Assembly: GCA_029856445.1 (NCBI GenBank)
Contig: JAHQWY010000178.1
Span: forward strand, 1-7,732
Length of the DNA stretch: 7,732 nt
Direction: 5' to 3'
Source of the DNA: Promethearchaeia archaeon
GTDB lineage: Archaea; Asgardarchaeota; Lokiarchaeia; Sigyniarchaeales; SOKP01
Every line of letters begins with the position of its first letter. The first letter of the stretch is position 1. The position numbers and the translations under genes are program-made. This document shows, piece after piece, positions 1 to 7,054 of this stretch. The notes beneath the pieces are model-generated. The model was not told the origin of the DNA. It was given only the letters and a program-made list of their open reading frames with translations, and searched no databases.

Positions 1-2066
1 TCGGCTAAATTTAATTTTTCACTTGTATATACATATACATTCCAAATTGTATTAATGACTTTAAAAGTGTCTGCATATTCTTTTGTATTAAAATTAAAAT
101 CACGCCCTGGTTGAGTTACCCCTACTGAATAAAAGCGAAATGTCTCAATCCCTTTTATTTTTGAGTAGGATTTATTTTTTTCAAGTTCGTCCAATGTCCC
201 TTCAATCAAATGCTCAGGAAAGATTTGATTACCTTTCGATTTACTCATTTTAAGCCTATTCCTTAAAGTCCATCCATGCATATAGCAAGCATCATAGTTT
301 TTACGCTTAGAGGATACCATTGCACTGCATAACAAGGTGTTAAACCATCCCCTAATTTGGTCTTTTCCCTCAAGTATGAAATCTGCGGGAATCCATGTAT
401 CATAATGATTTTTACCGTCATAAACTTCCTGGGCAGCCCATACAACCGAACCAGAATCCAGCCAAACATCTAAAATGTCTGGAATTCTTTTTTTTGTGCC
501 TTTACCGCATTTTTTGCACTCCCAAGTTACTTGATCAATCCAAGGACGGTGTAAATCTTCAGGAATTTCTCCAGAATACTCTTTTAATTCTTTTGACGAC
601 CCTATTACGTTAACATCATGGCAATCCTCATTGTCACATATCCAAACACTTAGTGGTATCCCCCAAAATCGTTGTCTAGATATACACCAATCTTTTAAAG
701 TACTTAACCAACTTTTAAACCATCTATTTCCTGCCCAATCTGGAACCCAATAAATTTCACTATTTTTTTCTAGTAGTTCTGGTACAAGACTTTCTGTTTT
801 AAAAAACCATTGATTTGTGGCTCTATAAACTAATTTTGAATCACATCTCCAACAATGAGCATATTCATGTTCTATTTCACTGGTGAATATAAGAGTTCCC
901 TTTTTCTTTAGTAAATCTAAAATTTCAGTATTAGCATCAAACACAAATTTACCTTCATAAATACCAGCTTCTTTAGTATAGATCCCCCTTATATCTACTG
1001 GGTTGAATACAGGTATATTATTTGCTACACCTACTTCAAAATCTTCAGGACCATGTCCGGGAGCGGAATGGACTAACCCAACACCCTCAGAAGCTGAAAC
1101 ATATTCATCAGATAAAATTATAGTATGAACCTTTTCACTTTCTTTTTCTAATTCTTTCTGATAAGGAACTTCATCTATTAATGGATGTATATATTTCATT
1201 CCCTCTAAATCTTCACCAATATAATCTTGTACAATTTTATATGTGTATCCTAATTCTCCTGAAATTAGATGTACTATTGCATTTTTACCTAAAATCCAAT
1301 ATTCATCTAAATCTTCAATCTTTACTTTAGCATATTCAGCAAAAGGATTAGCCATTATTGCTTCATTGGCAACTAAAGTCCATGGTGTTGTAGTCCAGAT
1401 GATAAAATAAGTATCTTTTAAATCAACAGATTTTATTTTAAGGAATAAACTAACATCTATTATGTTTTTATATTCATGTTCGTGTTTAGCAAGAGCAGTA
1501 GCACATCGAGGACAACAATTTAAAGGCCTATAAAATTGATAGAGTAAATTATTCTCCCAGGCCTTCTTTAATGTCCACCAAATTCCTTCAATATAACTAT
1601 TTTTAAAGGTAATATAGGGTTTATCCCAGTCCCAAAAGAAACACCCTAATCTTTTGAATTGTTCATTCATTATTACTAAATTCTTTTGTGCAAATTCCCT
1701 ACAGTTCTGAATGAATTTGTCAACACCATACTCATAAATTTGTTGCTTGTTTTCTATTCCCAGCTCCTTTTCCATTTGAACCTCTATCGGTAAACCATGC
1801 GTATCGTATCCTGGAGTGTCTGTTACTCTATAGCCTTTCATTCTTTTATACTTTATCAGATAATCTTTAAGAATCTTATTCCAAGCAGTTCCAAGATGAA
1901 TTGAACCTGTAGTGTAAGGAGGTCCATCAATAAATCTCCAAGTTTCCTTTCCTTCTTCTTTTTTCCTAATCAATGAATATATCTTTTTTTCTTCCCAAAA
2001 TTTTAATACTTTTTCTTCTAATTCTGGTAGATTTAGCTTCTTCTCTAATAATTCCACGAAAATCAT
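1..2066 (-). CDS. ileS: Isoleucyl-tRNA synthetase, archaeal type (3' end outside window)
   Basis: Charges tRNA-Ile with isoleucine in the cytoplasm and edits mischarged valine. The minus strand reads open from an ATG at 2066 to the window edge, giving 688 residues; family members are usually about 1,000 or more, so the tRNA-binding C-terminus is missing. The class I HIGH-type motif is HLGT at residues 57-60, in the archaeal context PPYTTG before and AWNK after. The editing domain shows WTTTPWTL (224-231) and GHGPEDFEVG (337-346, with the conserved Asp). WCISRQRFWG lies at 460-469 and KMSKSKGN at 606-613. Cys pairs such as CCPRC (184-188) and CKKC (517-520) suggest zinc-knuckle sites. No in-frame stop or frameshift was seen. 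The ATG is the first usual start after an in-frame TAG upstream. It sits close to the N-terminal family consensus, so the start is well supported. Confidence 0.96.
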   Translation of the reverse strand, partial: MIFVELLEKKLNLPELEEKVLKFWEEKKIYSLIRKKEEGKETWRFIDGPPYTTGSIHLGTAWNKILKDYLIKYKRMKGYRVTDTPGYDTHGLPIEVQMEKELGIENKQQIYEYGVDKFIQNCREFAQKNLVIMNEQFKRLGCFFWDWDKPYITFKNSYIEGIWWTLKKAWENNLLYQFYRPLNCCPRCATALAKHEHEYKNIIDVSLFLKIKSVDLKDTYFIIWTTTPWTLVANEAIMANPFAEYAKVKIEDLDEYWILGKNAIVHLISGELGYTYKIVQDYIGEDLEGMKYIHPLIDEVPYQKELEKESEKVHTIILSDEYVSASEGVGLVHSAPGHGPEDFEVGVANNIPVFNPVDIRGIYTKEAGIYEGKFVFDANTEILDLLKKKGTLIFTSEIEHEYAHCWRCDSKLVYRATNQWFFKTESLVPELLEKNSEIYWVPDWAGNRWFKSWLSTLKDWCISRQRFWGIPLSVWICDNEDCHDVNVIGSSKELKEYSGEIPEDLHRPWIDQVTWECKKCGKGTKKRIPDILDVWLDSGSVVWAAQEVYDGKNHYDTWIPADFILEGKDQIRGWFNTLLCSAMVSSKRKNYDACYMHGWTLRNRLKMSKSKGNQIFPEHLIEGTLDELEKNKSYSKIKGIETFRFYSVGVTQPGRDFNFNTKEYADTFKVINTIWNVYVYTSEKLNLA

Positions 2067-2083
2067 CTTGTTAAAAATGTGAA

Positions 2084-2092
2084 TGTTTATAA
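2084..2092 (-). promoter_or_regulatory. Candidate TATA box for the IleRS gene
   Basis: On the minus strand this reads about TTATAAACA, with its centre some 22 nt before the ATG at 2066, which would give a leaderless or nearly leaderless transcript. A second candidate, TTTAAATA at 2126-2133, would give a leader of roughly 40 nt. No GGTG-type ribosome site precedes the ATG. Such boxes arise easily by chance in DNA this AT-rich, so either could be wrong. Confidence 0.35.
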
Positions 2093-2159
2093 TAAGAAGT
2101 TTAAACTAAAAAATTTAATGAAGACTATTTAAATTTGCATCTAAGAATCATTAAATTTA

Positions 2160-2176
2160 AGAAAAAATTAAAAAGT
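2160..2176 (-). terminator. Candidate U-rich archaeal terminator of the UBC/RWD-RING gene
   Basis: About 50 nt past the stop codon of the minus-strand gene, the transcript would contain two close runs of five and six U (plus-strand reading AAAAAATTAAAAA). Archaeal RNA polymerase stops at such U-tracts without needing a hairpin. Its place between the end of one gene and the promoter region of the next fits this role and suggests the two are separate transcription units. Confidence 0.45.
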
Positions 2177-2223
2177 ATGAAATTAATAGTCGTATTTTAT
2201 TATAGCTTTAATTTTTGATGTCT

Positions 2224-3876
2224 TTATCTAAGACAGAAACCGCATTTGCCAAATGACTGTATTGTTTGCTCCCAACAGTGGTGATGGTATACTCTATTAC
2301 AATGTGGGCACTCTGAATGGCAACTATCCTCACCAGCAATCTTTTTGGTACAACTCGGACATTCAATTCTATGACATATTACACATGATACAACAGATAC
2401 TTCGAAAATTTTCTTTGAAATTAAATTAAATAAATCAACAAGATAGCTAAAAGGTGTCCATTCTTTAAAAAAGTCATTAAATGAGGTATGTAAGTCATTT
2501 TTTATTTTTTCATGAGCCTCTATTTCAAATTCATTCACTACTTTTACGTCTGGCATCTTCATGGGATAATCAGGAGGTAAATTAATTTGAAATTCAAATG
2601 TGAGATCTTCAGTCTTCATTTTTCCTTTCATTTCAACATATAAAATTGCAGTTGAGGTCTCATATTTTATGTTTTTATAATGATCTTTTAAAAGATCAAT
2701 TTCAAAATTGATTCGAGAATTCTTATCTACTAACCAAGAAATTTCTCTTATTATATCTACTACATCAGACTCATTATCTATCCAATTTTTATAAGCATTT
2801 AATTCTTGAATTGGAGTATCAATAATTTGTTGAAGTTCAAAAGGTAATTCTATTTTAGGGGATTTAGGATAGGGTTCTAAATCTACGTTTACTGAATATT
2901 CCTTAAATCCATAAGTAAGTAAATGTACCTCTATAATTGTTAGATTATCTGGAGTTTTTGTACATCGATATTCTCCAGATATATTTTTGTATTGAGATTC
3001 TATATCTTTGATGAAATAAAGTTTCTTTTCTAACTCACGTAATACTTCTACAATATGAGGGGCTTTTTTTGACTTCCAATTGCTCAATGTAGTCAATGAA
3101 GTATTTGGGTCTTTTAAAATATCTTTAACCTCCTTAGGTAATGAAATTTTTGGCTTTTCAGGAAATTTAGTGAAATCAACAGCAATAATAAAGGTTTTTG
3201 AAAGTGTAATTGTAATATAAACACTAATTTGAGAATAACTTGAACCTATTTGATCATAAGCATACTCTTGTTGAATTAATCCTAATTCTGTTTTCAATTC
3301 TAAGCTTGGTTCTTCAGTTCCATCATAAAAAGGTTGATCATTAGAGAATTCATCAGTGCTTTCCGTTAAATCATCTGATGCTTGCTCAGAATGAAATATA
3401 TTCTCATCAGATTCTGAAGGTATTATATATTCTTCTATTTGATAGTCTGGAGGGTAAGCATTTAGATCTGGAGTGATATATTCTTCAAGTTCTACAAAAT
3501 CGTTAGATTTTTCGCTATTCTTTATGGGACTTAATTCTTCTTCTGATATTGGTTTAGGAATTTGTAGGGCTTCTTGAATTTTAAAGTTAAGCTCATTGAT
3601 GATTTCAATTACTTTAGATTCTGGTGTCCAATGTTTATATTTTTCTAATTGAATTTCTCCTAATAATTCCTTAATCTCATCATGATACAACAATTGAGGA
3701 GGTTTATTTGGAAAAGTTTCATCAAATTTTATCTCTAATTCATATTTTTTCTCTGGAGTTTCATAAACATATCCATATAAATGAGCAATATTTCCAGAAA
3801 CCATCCAAAAAGAAAATTCTTTAGCAATTTTTTGAGCTTCCTTTAAAATTCGTTGTTTATCCATGTTATTTCTCAC
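2224..3876 (-). CDS. Tandem UBC/RWD-like protein with C-terminal RING-like zinc finger (putative E3-type protein)
   Basis: A 550-residue soluble protein with no signal peptide or membrane segment. I see four E2-fold (UBC/RWD-like) units at about 8-105, 194-287, 288-385 and 386-491. Each has the family's (F/Y)P-x2-3-P turn (F55, F238, Y336, Y437) followed 27-35 residues later by a Trp (W83, W267, W365, W473) and a closing helix; units 1 and 4 keep the E2-like WTP. No Cys lies between turn and Trp in any unit, so none should be a working conjugating enzyme. Residues 106-193 are acidic, Ser/Pro-rich and probably disordered. The C-terminus carries CxxC at 498/501, 506/509, 523/526 and 545/548, with H531-H533 and C534 between, matching a C4HC3 RING-like order. 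In eukaryotes RWD plus RING means ubiquitin ligase (RNF14, RNF25, FANCL); here that role is inferred. The start is GTG at 3876, with ATG at 3864 (four residues later) equally possible, since GTGA could instead be its ribosome site. Confidence 0.85.
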   Translation of the reverse strand: MRNNMDKQRILKEAQKIAKEFSFWMVSGNIAHLYGYVYETPEKKYELEIKFDETFPNKPPQLLYHDEIKELLGEIQLEKYKHWTPESKVIEIINELNFKIQEALQIPKPISEEELSPIKNSEKSNDFVELEEYITPDLNAYPPDYQIEEYIIPSESDENIFHSEQASDDLTESTDEFSNDQPFYDGTEEPSLELKTELGLIQQEYAYDQIGSSYSQISVYITITLSKTFIIAVDFTKFPEKPKISLPKEVKDILKDPNTSLTTLSNWKSKKAPHIVEVLRELEKKLYFIKDIESQYKNISGEYRCTKTPDNLTIIEVHLLTYGFKEYSVNVDLEPYPKSPKIELPFELQQIIDTPIQELNAYKNWIDNESDVVDIIREISWLVDKNSRINFEIDLLKDHYKNIKYETSTAILYVEMKGKMKTEDLTFEFQINLPPDYPMKMPDVKVVNEFEIEAHEKIKNDLHTSFNDFFKEWTPFSYLVDLFNLISKKIFEVSVVSCVICHRIECPSCTKKIAGEDSCHSECPHCNRVYHHHCWEQTIQSFGKCGFCLR

Positions 3877-3895
3877 GAATTAAGTATTATTTCCC

Positions 3896-3901
3896 ATATA
3901 T
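3896..3901 (-). promoter_or_regulatory. Candidate TATA box for the UBC/RWD-RING gene
   Basis: ATATAT lies 22 nt (centre) before the GTG at 3876 and 34 nt before the ATG at 3864. The first spacing resembles that seen before the epimerase gene and would favour the GTG as a leaderless start; the second would allow a short leader carrying GTGA. The base composition makes chance matches common. Confidence 0.3.
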
Positions 3902-3958
3902 GAAACATAGACTTTCTTCTTAAAAATATTTACAATACCTTGAAATATAAGGATTTGT

Positions 3959-3984
3959 ATAAATTACAGAAATAAATTACAGAA
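3959..3984. repeat. Perfect 13-bp tandem duplication
   Basis: ATAAATTACAGAA occurs twice back to back (3959-3971 and 3972-3984) with no mismatch. It lies between the stop codon of the GT2 gene and the promoter region of the UBC/RWD-RING gene, both on the minus strand. It may be a replication-slippage duplication or a paired protein-binding site upstream of the second gene; the sequence alone does not decide. No U-rich terminator was seen in this 124-bp gap, so read-through from the GT2 gene is possible. Confidence 0.8.
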
Positions 3985-4000
3985 TTAAGGTGAAATTATT

Positions 4001-4768
4001 TTAAGTTTTCAAATAATATGTTTTAACTCTATTTCTGAATTCCTCACTTAAAATTTTGTGAGTTATTCCTTTGATTTTGGGAAAAATATAGAATTTTATA
4101 AAGAGTAAAACAATTTTGAGTAAATAATTCTTTATTTTAATAAAGGATTCTCCATGGTCTCTGGGATTTACTTGAATTGGAAGTTCTTTATATTTATAAT
4201 GAGGTACAACTTTAAAAAGCATTTCTTGTGTCAATGAATACTCAGATTCAAATTCTATTTCTTGTAGTAGTTTGGAAGATAACGCTCTATATCCATTTGT
4301 AGGATCTGCTATTTTTTTGCGTAGAAACAAAAAATAAAAAGCAGTCATTAGTTTTGAACATAATTTTCTATTAACATCCATATCATAGTGATGACGGAAT
4401 CGATTACCTATGACAAAATCTATACTATCTTCCATTATTGGTTTTATAAAATCACTAATATATTTTGGATCGTGCTGACCATCAGCGTCTAGTATAATTG
4501 CTATTTCAAATTCGTTTTCTCTGCAATATTCTAATCCTGTCTTAGTAGCAGCTCCATTTCCTCGGTTTTTAGGGTGTTTTATAAGTGTAATATCGAATTT
4601 ATTAGCTTCTTCACTTGTATTATCAGATGAACCATCATCCACTACAATAATTTCTAATTTATCTGATATTTTTTTTGGGACTTGAGCTAAAGTTTCTCCG
4701 ATGTTCAGTCCTTCGTTATAAGCAGGAATAACTATTCCAATTTTTAAACTAGGAAAAAGGTAATTCAT
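4001..4768 (-). CDS. Family 2 glycosyltransferase, dolichyl-phosphate sugar synthase (DPM1/AglD-like) type
   Basis: Probably moves a hexose from a nucleotide sugar to polyprenyl (dolichyl) phosphate at the inner membrane face, supplying lipid-linked sugar for surface glycans. The GT-A motifs, numbered from the ATG at 4768 (255 residues), are PAYNE 15-19, VDDGSSDNT 43-51, NRGNGAA 68-74, the DxD-type DADGQHD 94-100, GNR 121-123, DPTNGYRAL 155-163 and PRDHGES 202-208. A hydrophobic stretch at about 215-230 could hold it on the membrane; there is no multi-span C-terminal domain. The frame stays open to a TTG at 4837, which would add 23 polar, Lys/Asn-rich residues. I prefer the ATG because the family core strand begins eight residues later and TTG starts are rare, but a TATA-like CTTTATTAAT about 25 nt before the TTG leaves it open. 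It is divergent from the sugar genes on the plus strand. The exact donor sugar cannot be read from sequence. Confidence 0.9.
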   Translation of the reverse strand: MNYLFPSLKIGIVIPAYNEGLNIGETLAQVPKKISDKLEIIVVDDGSSDNTSEEANKFDITLIKHPKNRGNGAATKTGLEYCRENEFEIAIILDADGQHDPKYISDFIKPIMEDSIDFVIGNRFRHHYDMDVNRKLCSKLMTAFYFLFLRKKIADPTNGYRALSSKLLQEIEFESEYSLTQEMLFKVVPHYKYKELPIQVNPRDHGESFIKIKNYLLKIVLLFIKFYIFPKIKGITHKILSEEFRNRVKTYYLKT

Positions 4769-5083
4769 ATTACTGTTTTTTGCATTGAGTTTTTTTGTAT
4801 TGTAATCTGATTTCTCGGATGGCAATTTAGTTTTCAATATTTAAACCCCATCAAAAATTAATAAAGCGTATTCTTGTAATTTTTTTATTAATTTTATAAA
4901 CAAATTTTTGATATTTGTTTAAATATTCCGTAATATAAAAAATAAGTCTATTTTATTAAGTAAATATTTATTTAATTGTATCATTAGTAATTTGATGGTT
5001 TTTTTAGTATTATAAATCTAAGGAGCTATCCCTAATATATTTTATCTTGAATTTTATCAGAGAATTATATTTCTTTGCTAAGA

Positions 5084-5107
5084 ATTTTGAGAATCTCCTA
5101 TCAAAAT
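5084..5107. repeat. Spaced inverted repeat, 7-bp arms, 10-nt spacer
   Basis: ATTTTGA (5084-5090) and TCAAAAT (5101-5107) are perfect reverse complements around GAATCTCCTA. The shape suits a dimeric regulator's operator about 100 bp upstream of the epimerase start; a weak hairpin is also possible. Arms are short and AT-rich, so chance is a serious alternative. Confidence 0.3.
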
Positions 5108-5183
5108 AATTAGATTGATTCTAAATTGATTTGGAATATAAGAAGAATTAATAATTAATAAAAAATTATTTACTATTAATCTA

Positions 5184-5190
5184 TTTATAT
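5184..5190 (+). promoter_or_regulatory. Candidate TATA box for the epimerase gene
   Basis: TTTATAT centred 21 nt before the ATG at 5208 implies a leaderless transcript. No GGTG or GAGG element lies between the box and the start codon, which agrees with leaderless translation. The second copy of TATCAGAGAA (5188-5197) overlaps the box, so a factor binding that repeat could affect initiation; this is inference. Confidence 0.45.
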
Positions 5191-5207
5191 CAGAGAAAAT
5201 AACCAAT

Positions 5208-6176
5208 ATGCTAAAAAATAAGAAGATTTTAATTACAGGAGGAGCAGGGTTTATAGGAACTCATCTTTTTGAAACACTCATAAAAAAAGATAATTATATT
5301 ATTGTAATTGATAATTTTAATGAATGTTATTATTCAGGAAAAGAAAAAAATCTTGCAAAAGTTTCTCAAAATCATGAAATTTCAAAAGATTATGAGATAA
5401 TTAAAGGTGATTTACTGGATGACTCTCTTTACAGTAAAATTTCAAATGATATTGATATTATCTTCCATCTTGCTGCCCATGCAGGAGTACAGTATTCGAT
5501 GCATAATGCTGAACAAGTTACAAGAAATAATGTAGTCGGATTGGTGAATCTATTAGAATTTGCTAGAAAGATAGAGATAAAAAAGTTTGTTTTTGCCTCA
5601 TCTTCTACTGTTTATGGTAACCCTACTTATACGCCTGTTGATGAAGATCATCCAAAAAACCCGATATGTCCATATGGCATTTCAAAATTATGTGGTGAAA
5701 TTTATACTGATTATTATTTTAGAGAGTATTCAATGCCTATAACCTCACTTAGATTTTACTCTGTTTATGGGCCAAGGGGAAGACCAGACATGGTTGTGGG
5801 AAAATTTTTCAATCTAGTATTACAAAATAAAGAAATAGTAATATACGGAGATGGAGAACAATTAAGAGATTTTACTTACGTTTCCGATATCATTAATGGA
5901 TTAGTATTAGCATCTGAAAAAACAGAATCTTCAGGTCAAGCATTTAACTTAGGTTGGTCTAATCCAATAAGCATTAATCTATTAGTAAATAAAATGTATG
6001 AACTCGCAAATAAGCCTAAGAAAGTTAGTTATAAAGAAAAGAAAAAAGGAGATATGGATATAACTCATGCAGATATTACAAAAGCAACAAAAATTTTAAA
6101 TTACTCTCCTCAAGTTCCTATTGATGAAGGCTTAAGAAAAACTTATGAATGGCAAATAGAGACTGACAAACATTAA
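5208..6176 (+). CDS. NAD-dependent nucleotide-sugar epimerase, extended SDR (UDP-glucuronate/UDP-glucose 4-epimerase-like)
   Basis: Interconverts C4 epimers of a UDP-sugar in the cytoplasm, feeding glycan synthesis. The 322 residues match the full family length. The Rossmann NAD site is GGAGFIG (11-17), followed by the second-strand Asp in VIDNFN (33-38). HLAA lies at 87-90 and SSST at 131-134, and the catalytic pair is Y156 and K160 in YGISK. AGVQYSMHN (92-100), RFYSVYGPRGRPDM (182-195) and GDMDITHADI (281-290) resemble the UDP-glucuronate 4-epimerase branch more than GalE, but related dehydratases share parts of these motifs and substrate is not proven. It is the first gene of the plus-strand group; only 31 nt separate it from the methyltransferase, so co-transcription is likely. 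The ATG lies just before the first beta strand, as usual, with no upstream ribosome site. Confidence 0.93.
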   Translation: MLKNKKILITGGAGFIGTHLFETLIKKDNYIIVIDNFNECYYSGKEKNLAKVSQNHEISKDYEIIKGDLLDDSLYSKISNDIDIIFHLAAHAGVQYSMHNAEQVTRNNVVGLVNLLEFARKIEIKKFVFASSSTVYGNPTYTPVDEDHPKNPICPYGISKLCGEIYTDYYFREYSMPITSLRFYSVYGPRGRPDMVVGKFFNLVLQNKEIVIYGDGEQLRDFTYVSDIINGLVLASEKTESSGQAFNLGWSNPISINLLVNKMYELANKPKKVSYKEKKKGDMDITHADITKATKILNYSPQVPIDEGLRKTYEWQIETDKH

Positions 6177-6183
6177 ATAAAAG
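6172..6183 (+). promoter_or_regulatory. Weak TATA-like element before the methyltransferase gene
   Basis: ATTAAATAAAAG overlaps the epimerase stop codon and is centred about 30 nt before the ATG at 6208. It could give this gene its own nearly leaderless transcript in addition to read-through from the epimerase. There is no ribosome-binding motif in the 31-nt gap. The match is poor and the composition biased. Confidence 0.2.
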
Positions 6184-6207
6184 CAAATTACTCAATAGTT
6201 ATTTAAT

Positions 6208-6999
6208 ATGAAATCGAAGGAAAAATATAGGATTATTAGGGTCCCAGTAGAGAGTAAGGTGGATGAATCTTTAAAAGATCAATACTCTTGTTATTTGTAT
6301 AACTCCAAATCATTTCTAATTAGATATTATGCTTATCTTCCTTTTATTTTTTCATTAAAATACATAAAATTTTCAGAACATTCCCGAATTCTCGATATTG
6401 GATGTGCTGATGGACCATTTTTACCAACCTTGAATCACTATGCAAGATCAATTGTTGCTAATGATATAAATGAAGAATTTATTAGAGAATCAAAGAATTT
6501 AGTTGTTAACAAATTAAAAAATGTTAAAAAAATTAATTTAGCTTGCTCGGATGGTCAAGCATTACCATTTAGAGATAATAAATTTGATTTAGTTTTTTGT
6601 CTTGAAGTCTTAGAGCATGTAAAGAATCCAAATCAATTTATTAATGAAATTTTTCGCGTTTTAAGAAGAAACGGAATATTAATCTGCACTCTTCCTGTTG
6701 AAATTGGTATTTCTTTATTAATAAGAACTTTAATTGGGAAAATGGTTAATTTTAAAAGACCTAAATATAGTTTAAAAGAACTGATTCGAATTGTCATTTT
6801 TAAAAGACCACAATTAAGACCTGAATATAGAGGTCATAAAGAATATTCGAGAGCGACTGGACATAAAAACTTTGATTGGAGAGTGATCAAGAAGAAAATT
6901 GGTTTACGATTTGAAATTATAAGAACAAGATTTGTACCAATTAACTTTTTAAAACATATTAATCCGATTGTCTTAATTAAAGCGATAAAAAATAGTTAG
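6208..6999 (+). CDS. Class I SAM-dependent methyltransferase (Methyltransf_11-like)
   Basis: Transfers a methyl group from S-adenosylmethionine, here probably to a sugar, lipid-linked glycan or small metabolite. The 263 residues contain motif I ILDIGCADG (61-69) for SAM binding, the acidic end of strand 2 in VANDIN (83-88), a motif around LACSDGQALPF (111-121), and motif II FDLVFCLEVLEHVKNP (126-141). RVLRRNGILICTLP (150-163) follows, as in the ubiE/Methyltransf_11 group. The C-terminal part, including GHKNFDWR (218-225), lies beyond the core fold and probably forms the acceptor site. There is no signal peptide; the hydrophobic patch at 42-50 (YLPFIFSLK) is too short for a clear membrane span. 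Lying between the epimerase and a glycosyltransferase, it is probably a glycan-decorating enzyme. The acceptor cannot be named from sequence. Confidence 0.9.
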   Translation: MKSKEKYRIIRVPVESKVDESLKDQYSCYLYNSKSFLIRYYAYLPFIFSLKYIKFSEHSRILDIGCADGPFLPTLNHYARSIVANDINEEFIRESKNLVVNKLKNVKKINLACSDGQALPFRDNKFDLVFCLEVLEHVKNPNQFINEIFRVLRRNGILICTLPVEIGISLLIRTLIGKMVNFKRPKYSLKELIRIVIFKRPQLRPEYRGHKEYSRATGHKNFDWRVIKKKIGLRFEIIRTRFVPINFLKHINPIVLIKAIKNS

Positions 7000-7023
7000 A
7001 TATAATGAATTTAAAAAGAATAA

Positions 7024-7031
7024 TATAAATA
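7024..7031 (+). promoter_or_regulatory. TATA box for the GT4 glycosyltransferase gene
   Basis: TATAAATA is a good archaeal TATA box, centred 27 nt before the GTG at 7055, which is the spacing expected if transcription begins at the start codon. It sits in the 55-bp gap after the methyltransferase, whose end shows no U-rich terminator, so the gene may have both read-through and its own promoter. Confidence 0.5.
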
Positions 7032-7054
7032 TTTCATAATTCCTTTCCTTATTT

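Larger units (their letters stand above)
4838..5207. other. AT-rich divergent intergenic region
   Basis: No convincing gene is seen in these 370 bases, on either strand. The region separates the minus-strand GT2 gene from the plus-strand sugar cluster, so it must hold promoters for both directions. Contents noted: a spaced inverted repeat (5084-5107), a helically phased ATTGATT pair (5114-5131), a 10-bp direct repeat TATCAGAGAA at 5055-5064 and 5188-5197, and a TATA-like box at 5184-5190. Long homopolymer-rich stretches (around 4879-4910) carry no clear structure. No tRNA or structured RNA was recognised. Confidence 0.7.

Noticed and set aside
263..469. 68-codon minus-strand reading frame
   Set aside because: It lies wholly inside the isoleucyl-tRNA synthetase gene in another frame; the synthetase frame is continuous and carries all family motifs here.
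395..613. 72-codon plus-strand reading frame
   Set aside because: It is antisense to the isoleucyl-tRNA synthetase gene and its translation resembles no known domain.
2224..3876. Active ubiquitin-conjugating enzyme
   Set aside because: None of the E2-fold units has a cysteine at the active-site position; the only Cys outside the zinc cluster (C305) lies before the turn of unit 3.
4838..5207. Small gene, tRNA or structured RNA in the long spacer
   Set aside because: Frames are short and broken by stops, and no cloverleaf or conserved RNA motif was recognised; the very low GC also argues against a structured RNA.
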